Assembly: GCA_041305345.1 (NCBI GenBank)
Contig: JBFYLP010000002.1
Location: 62,001 to 126,000, forward strand
From: JACRGC01 sp041305345
Lineage (GTDB): Archaea; Micrarchaeota; Micrarchaeia; Norongarragalinales; SBBD01
Direction of reading: 5' to 3'
DNA: 64,000 nt
Position numbers and translations under genes: made by a program. The notes under the pieces are model-generated. The model was not told the origin of the DNA. It did not search any database and saw only the letters and a list, made by a program, of their open reading frames with translations. Below are positions 1 through 7,983 of this stretch, piece by piece (position 1 is the first letter of the stretch; each line of letters begins with the position of its first letter).

Positions 1-819
1 TCATCGCACGAGGTTGCAGCGTTCGTTAGGAAAATCCTTGGCCTACGCGTTGTTGGCCATACCGGAACGCTCGATTCGAACGTTTCCGGAGTTCTCGTGG
101 TCCTTCTCGAGAATACTAGGAAATTGGCAAATTTCATCCCGAATTCTGACAAGGAATACGTTTGCCTGATGAGAATAAATGGGAAGAATGACCGGCAATC
201 GCTTGAAGCCGCATTTTCAAATTTCCGCGGAAGGATTTACCAAAGGCCCCCATTGGAAAGCGCAGTTGCAAGGAGATTGCGCGTCAGGAGGGTGAATTCG
301 CTCGAGATCCTGGAGATTGATGGGCAGCTGGTGCTTTTCAAGTGCAGCTGCGAGGCCGGTACGTACATCAGGAAGATCGTTTCCGACATTGGCGAGCTTA
401 TGTGCGCAAGGACCGAGATGGTCGAGCTGCGCAGGACACGCGCGGGCGATTTTTCCGAGAAGGACGCAATTTCCCTCCAGGCATTGACGGATTATCATTG
501 GATATGGAAGGAGGGGAAGGACGAAAGCATTTTACGCAAGGCAATTAGGCCAATCGAGTCGGTTCATTTCAAGCGGATGGTCGTTTGCGATTTTGCAGCA
601 AAAAGCCTGCGCAGCGGAATAAAACCAAAAATTGGGGACCTGGAATCCGTGGATGAGGGCATCTTTGCATCCGACAATGTCGGGATTTATTCCTTGAAGG
701 GCGAACTTCTTGCTGTTGGCGAGGCAGTGCATCCCTCCAAAGGATTGCAGACATTGCATTCCGAAGGAAAGGAGTTGGAAGTTGCTGCCAAGATAATTAG
801 GGTCGTGCATCCCCAATGA
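1..819 (+). CDS. cbf5: tRNA/rRNA pseudouridine synthase Cbf5 (TruB family), 5' end outside window
   Basis: The reading frame is open from the first base, so the N-terminus lies outside the window and 272 codons remain. Near the start is GHTGTLDS, the TruB/Cbf5 catalytic motif whose Asp (about residue 25 of the visible part) attacks the target uridine. The last 80 or so residues look like the PUA RNA-binding domain usual in this family. In archaea Cbf5 is the catalytic subunit of H/ACA ribonucleoproteins, with Nop10, Gar1 and L7Ae, and also makes tRNA Psi55. The gene is followed after 69 bases by aIF2-gamma, which has its own TATA box. The family call is firm; the exact start cannot be seen. 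Confidence 0.93.
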   Translation, partial: SSHEVAAFVRKILGLRVVGHTGTLDSNVSGVLVVLLENTRKLANFIPNSDKEYVCLMRINGKNDRQSLEAAFSNFRGRIYQRPPLESAVARRLRVRRVNSLEILEIDGQLVLFKCSCEAGTYIRKIVSDIGELMCARTEMVELRRTRAGDFSEKDAISLQALTDYHWIWKEGKDESILRKAIRPIESVHFKRMVVCDFAAKSLRSGIKPKIGDLESVDEGIFASDNVGIYSLKGELLAVGEAVHPSKGLQTLHSEGKELEVAAKIIRVVHPQ

Positions 820-841
820 ATCGTGATGCCGGTGGGAGTAT

Positions 842-849
842 TTTATAAA
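842..849 (+). promoter_or_regulatory. TATA box for aIF2-gamma
   Basis: TTTATAAA lies about 40 bases before the aIF2-gamma ATG, which would put the transcript start near 870. A Shine-Dalgarno-like GAGGGG follows just before the ATG. Confidence 0.6.
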
Positions 850-888
850 TGAGGGTCTGCAAAGTATGGTAGCATTTGAGGGGTTGTA

Positions 889-2103
889 ATGGCACAGGCG
901 GAAGTAAACATAGGCACAGTTGGGCACGTGGATCACGGAAAGACCACGTTGGTTTCGATGTTAACCAAGAAATGGACGGACACGCACTCCGAGGAGGTAA
1001 AGCGGGGGATTACCATAAAGATGGGATACGCGGACGTCTCATTCCGTAAGTGCGGGAAATGCGAGGGCGCCGATGCATTCACAATTGATGAAAACTGCCC
1101 CAATTGCGGCTCTCTCACCAAAATTGAACGGAAGGTTTCCTTTGTGGATTCGCCCGGCCACGAAACGCTGATGGCGACGGTGATTGCAGCAAGCAGCATC
1201 ATGGATGGTGCGCTATTCGTGATTGCGGCAAATGAGAAATGCCCGCAGCCCCAAACCGCAGAGCACCTTATGGTCCTTGAGGCAGCTGGCATCAAGCACA
1301 TCGTAATCGCCCAAAACAAGATCGACCTCGTGACAAAACAAAGGGCGCTTGAAAATTACAATGAAATACGGGAATTCCTGAAGGGCTCGGCATTCGAGAA
1401 TTCGCCAATCATCCCAACGGCGGCGCTTTCAAGCAAGTCGCTTTCGGCGCTCATGCAGGCACTTGTGGAATCCATTCCCGTGCCAAGAAGGGATGTGGAA
1501 GCCGACCCATTGCTTTACGTTGCAAGGAGCTTTGATGTCAACAAGCCCGGCGCCAACATCAGCAAAATTGTGGGATCCGTAATGGGAGGCTCCGTCATTA
1601 GGGGCAAATTCAAAATCGGCGACAAGATTGACATAGTGCCTGGCATAATGCTAAAGAGGAAGGATCGCGAGGTATATGAGCCCCTAAGGACAAGCATCTC
1701 GGGATTATTTGCGGAAAATGACAAGCTCGAGGATGCAGGCCCGGGAGGGCTTGTTGGCATTTCCACCCTGCTAGACCCCTCACTTAGCAAGGGGGATGGC
1801 CTTGTTGGCAACCTTGTTGGCAAAATCGGCACCCTTCCCTCCCCAAAATTCGAAATCAAGGTTGAGATAGAGGCATTGAAACGCGCTATAGAAAGCTTCC
1901 AGTCTTCGCCCGGAGTCAATGAACCCCTGGTCCTTGGAATTGGGACGAACACGACAGTGGGGTTCATAACCGAAAGGAAGAAGAAAAGTTTCATCCTTAA
2001 GCTGAAAAAGCCAATCTGCGCAAAATCCTCCGAGAAGCTCGCAATAATGCGGCGGGCAAACAACCGCTGGCACCTGTACGGCGTGGCAACAATCGTCGAA
2101 TAG
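889..2103 (+). CDS. eif2g: Translation initiation factor 2 subunit gamma (aIF2-gamma)
   Basis: This 404-residue GTPase delivers initiator Met-tRNA to the small ribosomal subunit as part of the aIF2 heterotrimer. The G1 motif GHVDHGKT is at residues 12-19, followed by DSPGHE (G3) and NKID (G4). A zinc knuckle of two Cys pairs (C55/C58 and C70/C73) sits in the G domain, as in archaeal and eukaryal gamma subunits and unlike EF-Tu. Length fits the family, which is usually about 410 residues. The ATG is preceded by GAGGGG and a TATA box. It is probably transcribed alone, because the next gene downstream is on the other strand. Confidence 0.96.
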   Translation: MAQAEVNIGTVGHVDHGKTTLVSMLTKKWTDTHSEEVKRGITIKMGYADVSFRKCGKCEGADAFTIDENCPNCGSLTKIERKVSFVDSPGHETLMATVIAASSIMDGALFVIAANEKCPQPQTAEHLMVLEAAGIKHIVIAQNKIDLVTKQRALENYNEIREFLKGSAFENSPIIPTAALSSKSLSALMQALVESIPVPRRDVEADPLLYVARSFDVNKPGANISKIVGSVMGGSVIRGKFKIGDKIDIVPGIMLKRKDREVYEPLRTSISGLFAENDKLEDAGPGGLVGISTLLDPSLSKGDGLVGNLVGKIGTLPSPKFEIKVEIEALKRAIESFQSSPGVNEPLVLGIGTNTTVGFITERKKKSFILKLKKPICAKSSEKLAIMRRANNRWHLYGVATIVE

Positions 2104-2155
2104 GAATTGGAACGCGTGCCTCGATGCAAGGATGCCCAATCATCTTCAATAAGGG

Positions 2156-2806
2156 TTACGATTCCTCCCCTTCCTCCGCCTTTGAAAGCCTCTTTTTCGT
2201 AACCTTGAGCGAATAGAACGCCTCGCTTTCCAACCGGTTGAGGTGCGCTCCGATCTCCTTGATGACTTCCTTCAATTCGGGCTGGATGTTGAACTCGAGC
2301 GCATTCACCTTCCTGTTCGTCTTCTCGATCTCCCTTAGCAGCCTCCTAAGTGCGGTTTCGAATTCCGCCAATTTGATTATCAGGTCGAGCGCCTTCTCGA
2401 AATGCTCGACAGCAGCATCGAATTTTGCAGATGACGCCCTAATGCTATAGCCCCTATCAATGAGGCTCTTGCGGACATCAATCCCCTCTATTTCGGCGAT
2501 TTTCACGCCCATTATGTTCCTTGTTTTTACATTGATCTCGGGCACCTTCTTCGATGCAAACGCGGCTGTCTCGATGAATAGGTCGCCGTGGAACGCCTTT
2601 GCAATCGCAAGCGCCTTGAACGCAAATGCCATTTCCGAATCGGCCTCCTTCCTAAGGTCGCGGGCCTTTTTCACGAGCTTGAAGAACTCGGGCACCAGCG
2701 CATCCCTCTTCTGCTTCAGTATGTAATGCCCCTTGCTTGCAAGCTGCAATTTCTGCTTCGTGTTTAGCAATTCCATCCTCGTTGGCCTAATCGACTCCTT
2801 GCCCAT
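2156..2806 (-). CDS. atpD: A/V-type ATP synthase subunit D
   Basis: The 216-residue protein begins with the typical subunit D N-terminus (IRPTRMELLNTKQKL) and is largely alpha-helical, as expected for the coiled-coil central stalk that turns inside the A3B3 head. It sits about 1.9 kb upstream of atpA-atpB but on the opposite strand, so the usual archaeal order A-B-D is broken here. Subunits C, E, F, H, I and K are not in the window. A GGTGAG Shine-Dalgarno lies just before the ATG and an AT-rich TATA-like stretch near 2848-2858 could drive it. Confidence 0.93.
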   Translation of the reverse strand: MGKESIRPTRMELLNTKQKLQLASKGHYILKQKRDALVPEFFKLVKKARDLRKEADSEMAFAFKALAIAKAFHGDLFIETAAFASKKVPEINVKTRNIMGVKIAEIEGIDVRKSLIDRGYSIRASSAKFDAAVEHFEKALDLIIKLAEFETALRRLLREIEKTNRKVNALEFNIQPELKEVIKEIGAHLNRLESEAFYSLKVTKKRLSKAEEGEES

Positions 2807-2919
2807 ATGAACTCACCAATAAGCATTGAAAACAGCAACATCCGCAATTATTTTTAAGGAATCAAGATTTTTAAAAAGGTACATTTGCCATTTGGAACAT
2901 AAAAAACGGGGGATTTTGC

Positions 2920-3657
2920 TCAAAACGTAATCTCGAAGAATTTAGATGCATTCGCCATTATCGCCATCTGCACCTGCTCTTGGGGCATCCCCTTGATCCT
3001 TGCGATCCGCTCGTAAACCGATACTACGTTTGCGGGCTCGTTCCTGCCCTCGCTCCACAGATAAGGCGAATCCGTTTCCGCAAGAAGGCTGTTTAGCGGT
3101 GCATCCTTGATGATTTTATCCAAATCCTTGCTCTTCAAAGTGGCTATCGAGATCCAATATCCTCGCTTGAGAGCGTGCTCCAGCAGTTTTGGCTTGTTGA
3201 AGAAATGGAGCATTACTTTCTGTTGCGGGAAGTCTGCAAGGATCATCAATAGATCATCCCACGCCTCCCTGCAGTGGATTACCACTGGAAGCTGCAATTT
3301 CTCCGCCAGCATCAGCTGTTCGCGGAACACCTGCCTTTGCCTCTCCCTTATTTTTTCCTCGGGAAAATAATGGTATTCGAGCCCTATCTCCCCGATTGCA
3401 AGTATGTCGTCCGCGTTCCTCTCGATCATCTCGAATTCTAAGGGCACATTGGCAACGTTAACAAAGTGCGGCGAGAGCCCAATCACTGAGTGGATGAATC
3501 CCTTATGCATATGCATAAGGCCAAGCGCACGTTCATTCTGCTCAATATTGCCGCCTGCCTCAACTACTGCCTTGAGCGCCTTCCTTGCCCTCTCAATTAC
3601 CGTGTGCCTATCCGCATCGAACTTCCCGTGCGTCAGGTGGCAATGTGCATCAATCAT
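2920..3657 (-). CDS. TatD family metal-dependent deoxyribonuclease
   Basis: The family signature IDAHCHL opens the protein, and later metal-ligand segments (IGEIGLEYH, VVIHCREAWD, MLHFF, AETDSPYL) complete the amidohydrolase-type TIM barrel. TatD proteins are divalent-metal-dependent DNases/hydrolases linked to DNA repair and turnover. I place the start at the ATG that opens the conserved motif, giving 245 residues. An upstream ATG at 3696 would add 13 residues and would fit a leaderless transcript from the AT-rich box near 3715-3726. The gene is divergent from msrB, sharing a short intergenic region. Confidence 0.88.
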   Translation of the reverse strand: MIDAHCHLTHGKFDADRHTVIERARKALKAVVEAGGNIEQNERALGLMHMHKGFIHSVIGLSPHFVNVANVPLEFEMIERNADDILAIGEIGLEYHYFPEEKIRERQRQVFREQLMLAEKLQLPVVIHCREAWDDLLMILADFPQQKVMLHFFNKPKLLEHALKRGYWISIATLKSKDLDKIIKDAPLNSLLAETDSPYLWSEGRNEPANVVSVYERIARIKGMPQEQVQMAIMANASKFFEITF

Positions 3658-3734
3658 GACAATAATTGAATTATGCGGTTTTTTTAATGCCTCCATTCTC
3701 CCTAAAATTAAACTCAACCAATAAATAGCACCAA

Positions 3735-4160
3735 ATGAATAAGATTTCCATGAAATCCAAATTTCCAAGGAATGAGGCCGGATGGAGAAAGGTGCTCTCG
3801 CAAGAGCAATTCCGAATCCTTCGGATGAAGGGAACGGAAATCGCATTCACCGGCAAATACTGGAACCATCACGAGACGGGAGTGTACTGCTGCGCAGGCT
3901 GCGGCCAGCCGTTATTCTCCTCCGATTCAAAATTCGAATCGGGCACCGGCTGGCCTTCCTTTCTTGAGCCCATAAGCAAGGATGCGATTTCACTTGTGGA
4001 GGACAGAAGCCTATCAATGGTTAGGACGGAAATCCACTGCTCAAGATGCGGCGGCCATCTGGGGCACCTCTTCAATGACGGCCCCGCCCCAAATAGGCTG
4101 CGGTACTGCTCCAATTCTCCAGCGCTTGCATTTCAAAAGCAAGGAAAGCAGAGGCGATGA
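3735..4160 (+). CDS. msrB: Peptide methionine (R)-S-oxide reductase MsrB
   Basis: MsrB reduces methionine-R-sulfoxide in damaged proteins. The 141-residue protein shows the two zinc-binding CxxC pairs (C53/C56 and C102/C105), the ESGTGWPSF substrate motif and the catalytic Cys in RYCSNS (about residue 125). All key residues are present. The extreme C-terminus, past the usual end of the family, is a short basic tail. It overlaps or abuts the next small gene downstream, which has its own possible TATA-like stretch. Confidence in function is high. Confidence 0.94.
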   Translation: MNKISMKSKFPRNEAGWRKVLSQEQFRILRMKGTEIAFTGKYWNHHETGVYCCAGCGQPLFSSDSKFESGTGWPSFLEPISKDAISLVEDRSLSMVRTEIHCSRCGGHLGHLFNDGPAPNRLRYCSNSPALAFQKQGKQRR

Positions 4161-4219
4161 TCTTGCGAGGTGGGGAAAAAATTATTAACTGCGCCCATTG
4201 TCAACCATATGAAACGTTT

Positions 4220-4507
4220 ATGGCATCAACTGAGCTTACCCTCGAACAGAAACGCTCCCTCAACCTATGCGCACACGATGTGGTGGGGAAGGAAATACTT
4301 GGTTTTTTTACGGAAAGGGGCCGCCAGGAGGTCGATGCAAACAATTCGGAATGGAAGCAAATGCTCGAGATTAGGGGAAATAGGGCATCAAGGCTGATTG
4401 ACGAGTTCATCCTGCAGGGCATATTCAAAAAAAACGGCAATCGGATCGCAATCACCCTGCAAGCGCTCGAATATGCCAAAGGCATCCTAAATAGGCGCAC
4501 CGCATAG
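4220..4507 (+). CDS. Small helical protein, possibly winged-helix; function unknown
   Basis: This 95-residue protein is not a family I recognise. The order of helices and the end segment (ASRLIDEFILQGIFKKNGNR, followed by an ALEYAKGIL helix) resembles a small winged-helix DNA-binding fold, but this is inference. The frame stays open upstream to 4157, overlapping msrB, but the ATG at 4220 is favoured because an AT-rich TATA-like stretch at about 4178-4190 would start a transcript just before it. It ends before an 18-bp perfect palindrome that precedes the atpA promoter. Confidence 0.6.
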   Translation: MASTELTLEQKRSLNLCAHDVVGKEILGFFTERGRQEVDANNSEWKQMLEIRGNRASRLIDEFILQGIFKKNGNRIAITLQALEYAKGILNRRTA

Positions 4508-4549
4508 TGTCCGCATTTTTTTCCCAAGGCTGCCAGCAATGAATTTCTT

Positions 4550-4567
4550 CCTTCGAATATTCGAAGG
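4550..4567. promoter_or_regulatory. 18-bp perfect palindrome upstream of the atpA promoter
   Basis: CCTTCGAATATTCGAAGG reads the same on both strands. It lies 43 bases after the preceding gene and 12 bases upstream of the atpA TATA box, the place where an archaeal activator or repressor dimer would bind. It lacks the T-run expected of an archaeal terminator. Confidence 0.4.
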
Positions 4568-4579
4568 CTTACAACAATG

Positions 4580-4588
4580 TATTTAAAT
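4580..4588 (+). promoter_or_regulatory. TATA box for atpA-atpB
   Basis: TATTTAAAT lies 86 bases before the preferred atpA ATG. It is the only strong TATA-like site in this intergenic region, so the transcript would have a leader of about 60 bases. Confidence 0.5.
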
Positions 4589-4673
4589 CTTATTCACCTT
4601 TAAATCATCGCTTTCGATATCAATCCAATCTAATTTGGCAAGTGCAAAACGCTTAGGGCGTAAACCATTCCAA

Positions 4674-6425
4674 ATGAGTGAGACGAATATGGCAAACAAC
4701 GGTGCTGTGCTTTCAAAAATCTCCGGGCCCGTGGTGCAGGCCGTGGGAATGACCGGGGCCCAGATGAACGAGATCGTCAAGGTGGGTGAAGAGGAGCTCC
4801 TGGGCGAAATCATCGCCTTGAAGTACGACCGCGCATCCATTCAGGTTTATGAGGAGACAACGGGCATCAAGCCAGGTGAGAAGGTCGTAAGGACTGGTTT
4901 TCCGCTTTCGGTTGAGCTGGGGCCGGGCCTTCTTTCAAGCATCTTTGACGGAATCCAGCGGCCGCTCCCTTCAATAAAGGAAAAAGCCGGGAATTACATT
5001 ACAAGGGGCATTTCAGTTCCTGCACTCGACCGGAAGAGGAAGTGGAAATTCGAGGCGAAGGCGAAAAAGGGCGATGTGGTGGAGCCTGGCGATGTGCTTG
5101 GGACCGTCCAGGAAATAGATTTCGAGCACAGGATACTAGTGCCGCACGGAATTTCCGGCAAAATCGAGGATATTTCTAGCGGCAGCTTCACGGTCGAAGA
5201 CAAGATCGCCCAAATAGGGAAAAAGGACATCACAATGACCCAGAAATGGCCCGTGCGGGTGCCTAGGTTCTACAAGGAAAAAATCCCACTCACGCTTCCC
5301 CTTATCACGGGAAAGAGGATCGTTGATACGTTCTTCCCGATCGTAAAGGGCGGGACTGCCGCTATCCCTGGCCCTTTTGGTTCGGGCAAAACTGTTAATC
5401 AGCAGGACCTTGCAAAATATGCCGATGCCGACATCATCTTGTACGTGGGCTGCGGGGAGCGCGGGAATGAAATGACCGATGTGCTTTCCGAATTCCCGGA
5501 ATTGATCGACCCTCGGACTAAAAAACCGCTTATGAACAGGACAGTGCTTGTTGCAAACACCTCCAATATGCCAGTTGCCGCAAGGGAGGCAAGCATTTAC
5601 ACCGGAATCACAATTGCGGAATACTACCGGGACATGGGATATGACGTTGCTATGATGGCCGACAGCACTTCCAGATGGGCCGAAGCCATGAGGGAAATTT
5701 CGGGCAGGATGGAGGAGATGCCAGGCGAGGAGGGCTATCCCGCCTACCTTGCAAAAAAGCTTGCGGAATATTACGAGCGTGCGGGCAGGGTAAGGACGCT
5801 TGGAAGCAAGGAAAGGTTAGGGAGCGTTTCACTTGTCGGCGCGGTTTCGCCTCCCGGAGGCGACCTTTCGGAGCCCGTTTCCCAAGCAACTCTTCGCGTC
5901 ACAAAGGTATTCTGGGCGCTTGATGCAAACCTCTCAAGAAGGAGGCACTACCCCGCAATAAACTGGCTTAAGAGCTATTCACTTTACCAAGAGGACCTGA
6001 AGGGCTGGCTTGGCGAGAATGTCGCAACCGATTTCTACGAAATACGGGGTAGGGCGATGCAGCTCCTGCAGAAGGAAGCTGAACTTCAGGCAATAGTGCA
6101 GCTGATTGGCTCTGATGCGCTGCCGGATAGGGAGCGCCTGGTGCTCGAAGCAACTAAAATGATCCGGGAAGATTTCCTGCAGCAGAACTCCTATGATGAA
6201 ATTGACGTCTATTCGACATTCAAAAAGCAGTATGGGATGCTAAAAGCCATCCTCCATTTCTACGACAAGGCGCTCATCGCCCTTTCATCAGACGTGCCCT
6301 TCGAGCGGATAACGCAGGCGAAGGAGAAGCAGGCGATTTCGCTCCTCAAGCGGATGAAGGATGAGGATGCGCAGAAATCAATAAACGAGCTGATGAAGGG
6401 CATTGACAACACGTTCAAGAAATGA
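4674..6425 (+). CDS. atpA: A/V-type ATP synthase catalytic subunit A
   Basis: Subunit A is the catalytic nucleotide-binding subunit of the archaeal ATP synthase head. The Walker A motif GPFGSGKT is at residues 233-240, and the long non-homologous insertion typical of A subunits precedes it. At 583 residues from the ATG at 4674 the length matches the family. A TTG 39 bases earlier is in frame but lies ahead of the conserved region. atpB follows after 16 bases with a GGAGGT Shine-Dalgarno, so the two are one operon. The divergently oriented atpD is the only other subunit gene seen. Confidence 0.96.
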   Translation: MSETNMANNGAVLSKISGPVVQAVGMTGAQMNEIVKVGEEELLGEIIALKYDRASIQVYEETTGIKPGEKVVRTGFPLSVELGPGLLSSIFDGIQRPLPSIKEKAGNYITRGISVPALDRKRKWKFEAKAKKGDVVEPGDVLGTVQEIDFEHRILVPHGISGKIEDISSGSFTVEDKIAQIGKKDITMTQKWPVRVPRFYKEKIPLTLPLITGKRIVDTFFPIVKGGTAAIPGPFGSGKTVNQQDLAKYADADIILYVGCGERGNEMTDVLSEFPELIDPRTKKPLMNRTVLVANTSNMPVAAREASIYTGITIAEYYRDMGYDVAMMADSTSRWAEAMREISGRMEEMPGEEGYPAYLAKKLAEYYERAGRVRTLGSKERLGSVSLVGAVSPPGGDLSEPVSQATLRVTKVFWALDANLSRRRHYPAINWLKSYSLYQEDLKGWLGENVATDFYEIRGRAMQLLQKEAELQAIVQLIGSDALPDRERLVLEATKMIREDFLQQNSYDEIDVYSTFKKQYGMLKAILHFYDKALIALSSDVPFERITQAKEKQAISLLKRMKDEDAQKSINELMKGIDNTFKK

Positions 6426-6441
6426 CACGGAGGTCGTTACC

Positions 6442-7821
6442 ATGATTCGCGAATACCAGACAGTGAAGGAAGTTTTTGGCCCCATCGTATTCGTGGAGGG
6501 AGTCGAGGCCGCTGCATACAAGGAGATGGTCGAGATCATCCTCCCAAATGGGGAAAGGAAGAAGGGGCAGGTGCTTGAAACCTCGAAGGGAGTAGCCGCC
6601 GTGCAGATTTTTGGTACCACCCAGGGGCTTGACACAAAGGCAACAACCATCCGCTTCACCGGCGACATCCTGCGCTTCCCCGTATCGGATGAGATGTTTG
6701 GGAGGGTTTTCAACGGCTCGGGCGAACCAATCGACAAGGGCGCACCAATCATCTCGAGGGAGAAGGTCGACATAACGGGTAATGCGATCAACCCATACGC
6801 AAGGGACAAGCCCAATGCGTTCATCCAAACCGGAATTTCAACAATTGATGTCACAAACACGCTTGTTCGGGGGCAGAAGCTTCCCATTTTTTCCGCAGCA
6901 GGATTGCCCCACAACGACCTGGCCGTACAGATCGCAAGGCAGGCGACCGTTCTTGGCGAAAAGGAGGATTTCACGGTGATCTTCGCCGCAATGGGCATCA
7001 CTTATTCGGAGGCCAACTTCTTCATGCAGGATTTCGAGAAAACGGGCGCGCTTGAGAAGGCGATCCTTTTCCTGAACCTTGCAAACGACCCTTCTGTTGA
7101 GAGGCTAATCACCCCGCGTCTCGCGCTTACAACCGCCGAGTACCTTGCATTCGAGAAGGATTACCAGGTGCTTGTCATCCTGACCGATATGACGATGTAT
7201 TGCGATACTTTAAGGGAAATTTCAGCTGCCAGGCAGGAAGTCCCCGGCAGAAGGGGATACCCCGGCTATATGTACACCGACCTTTCATCCATTTACGAAA
7301 GGGCAGGCAGGATCAAGGGAAAGAAGGGCTCAATTACGCAGTTCCCAATCCTTTCAATGCCTGATGATGACATCACGCACCCGATCCCCGACCTTACGGG
7401 CTACATTACGGAAGGGCAGATCGTGCTTTCAAGGGAAATTTACAGGAAGGGGATTTACCCGCCAGTTGACGTACTGCCCTCCTTAAGCCGGCTGATGAAC
7501 TCCGGCCTGGGTGCAGGCAAGACCAGGGAGGACCATTCCGGAATAGCATCGCAGGTATATGCAAGTTACGCGGAAGGAAGGGACCTTCGCAATTTGGTGG
7601 CAGTTGTCGGGGAGGAGGCGCTTACGGAAAGGGATAGGAAATTCCTGCGCTTTGCCGATGAATTCGAAAAACGCTTCGTCACCCAGGGCAAATACGAGAA
7701 CCGCACCATCGAGCAATCGCTTGAACTTTGCTGGGAACTCGTATCCTCGATTCCGGAAGAGGAACTGAAGCGGGTAAAGCCCGAGCAGAAGCAGAAGTAC
7801 GGCAAGAAATATAGAAAGTAA
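6442..7821 (+). CDS. atpB: A/V-type ATP synthase regulatory subunit B
   Basis: Subunit B forms the non-catalytic partner of subunit A in the A3B3 ring. The 459-residue protein starts at an ATG with GGAGGT before it and carries the usual segments PISREKVDITGNAINPYARD-like, GLPHNDLAVQIARQA in place of a full Walker A, and LTDMTMYCDTLREIS. The degenerate P-loop is the normal state for B subunits. Downstream there is no subunit D, unlike most archaeal operons; instead there is a gap of about 160 bases and then an exported protein. Confidence 0.96.
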   Translation: MIREYQTVKEVFGPIVFVEGVEAAAYKEMVEIILPNGERKKGQVLETSKGVAAVQIFGTTQGLDTKATTIRFTGDILRFPVSDEMFGRVFNGSGEPIDKGAPIISREKVDITGNAINPYARDKPNAFIQTGISTIDVTNTLVRGQKLPIFSAAGLPHNDLAVQIARQATVLGEKEDFTVIFAAMGITYSEANFFMQDFEKTGALEKAILFLNLANDPSVERLITPRLALTTAEYLAFEKDYQVLVILTDMTMYCDTLREISAARQEVPGRRGYPGYMYTDLSSIYERAGRIKGKKGSITQFPILSMPDDDITHPIPDLTGYITEGQIVLSREIYRKGIYPPVDVLPSLSRLMNSGLGAGKTREDHSGIASQVYASYAEGRDLRNLVAVVGEEALTERDRKFLRFADEFEKRFVTQGKYENRTIEQSLELCWELVSSIPEEELKRVKPEQKQKYGKKYRK

Positions 7822-7941
7822 TCGGCCGATCACGGAAACTGTTTGCATCCAATAAGCCGGCCCCAACGGATCCTTTGATGCCAACTCCTGCAATGTCGCG
7901 AATTTTTCATCCGTGAACTGCAACAACCACCGCAGAATGTG

Positions 7942-7950
7942 CTTTAAAAA
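7942..7950 (+). promoter_or_regulatory. TATA box for the dockerin protein gene
   Basis: CTTTAAAAA is 34 bases before the ATG at 7984. A purine-rich Shine-Dalgarno (GGGGGTGGTGGGG) fills the space in between. Confidence 0.5.
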
Positions 7951-7983
7951 TTTTTTTATTCAACTGTTTAGGGGGTGGTGGGG

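Noticed and set aside
7483..7926. 147-codon minus-strand open frame
   Set aside because: It lies opposite the end of atpB and has no family-like sequence; it is a shadow frame.
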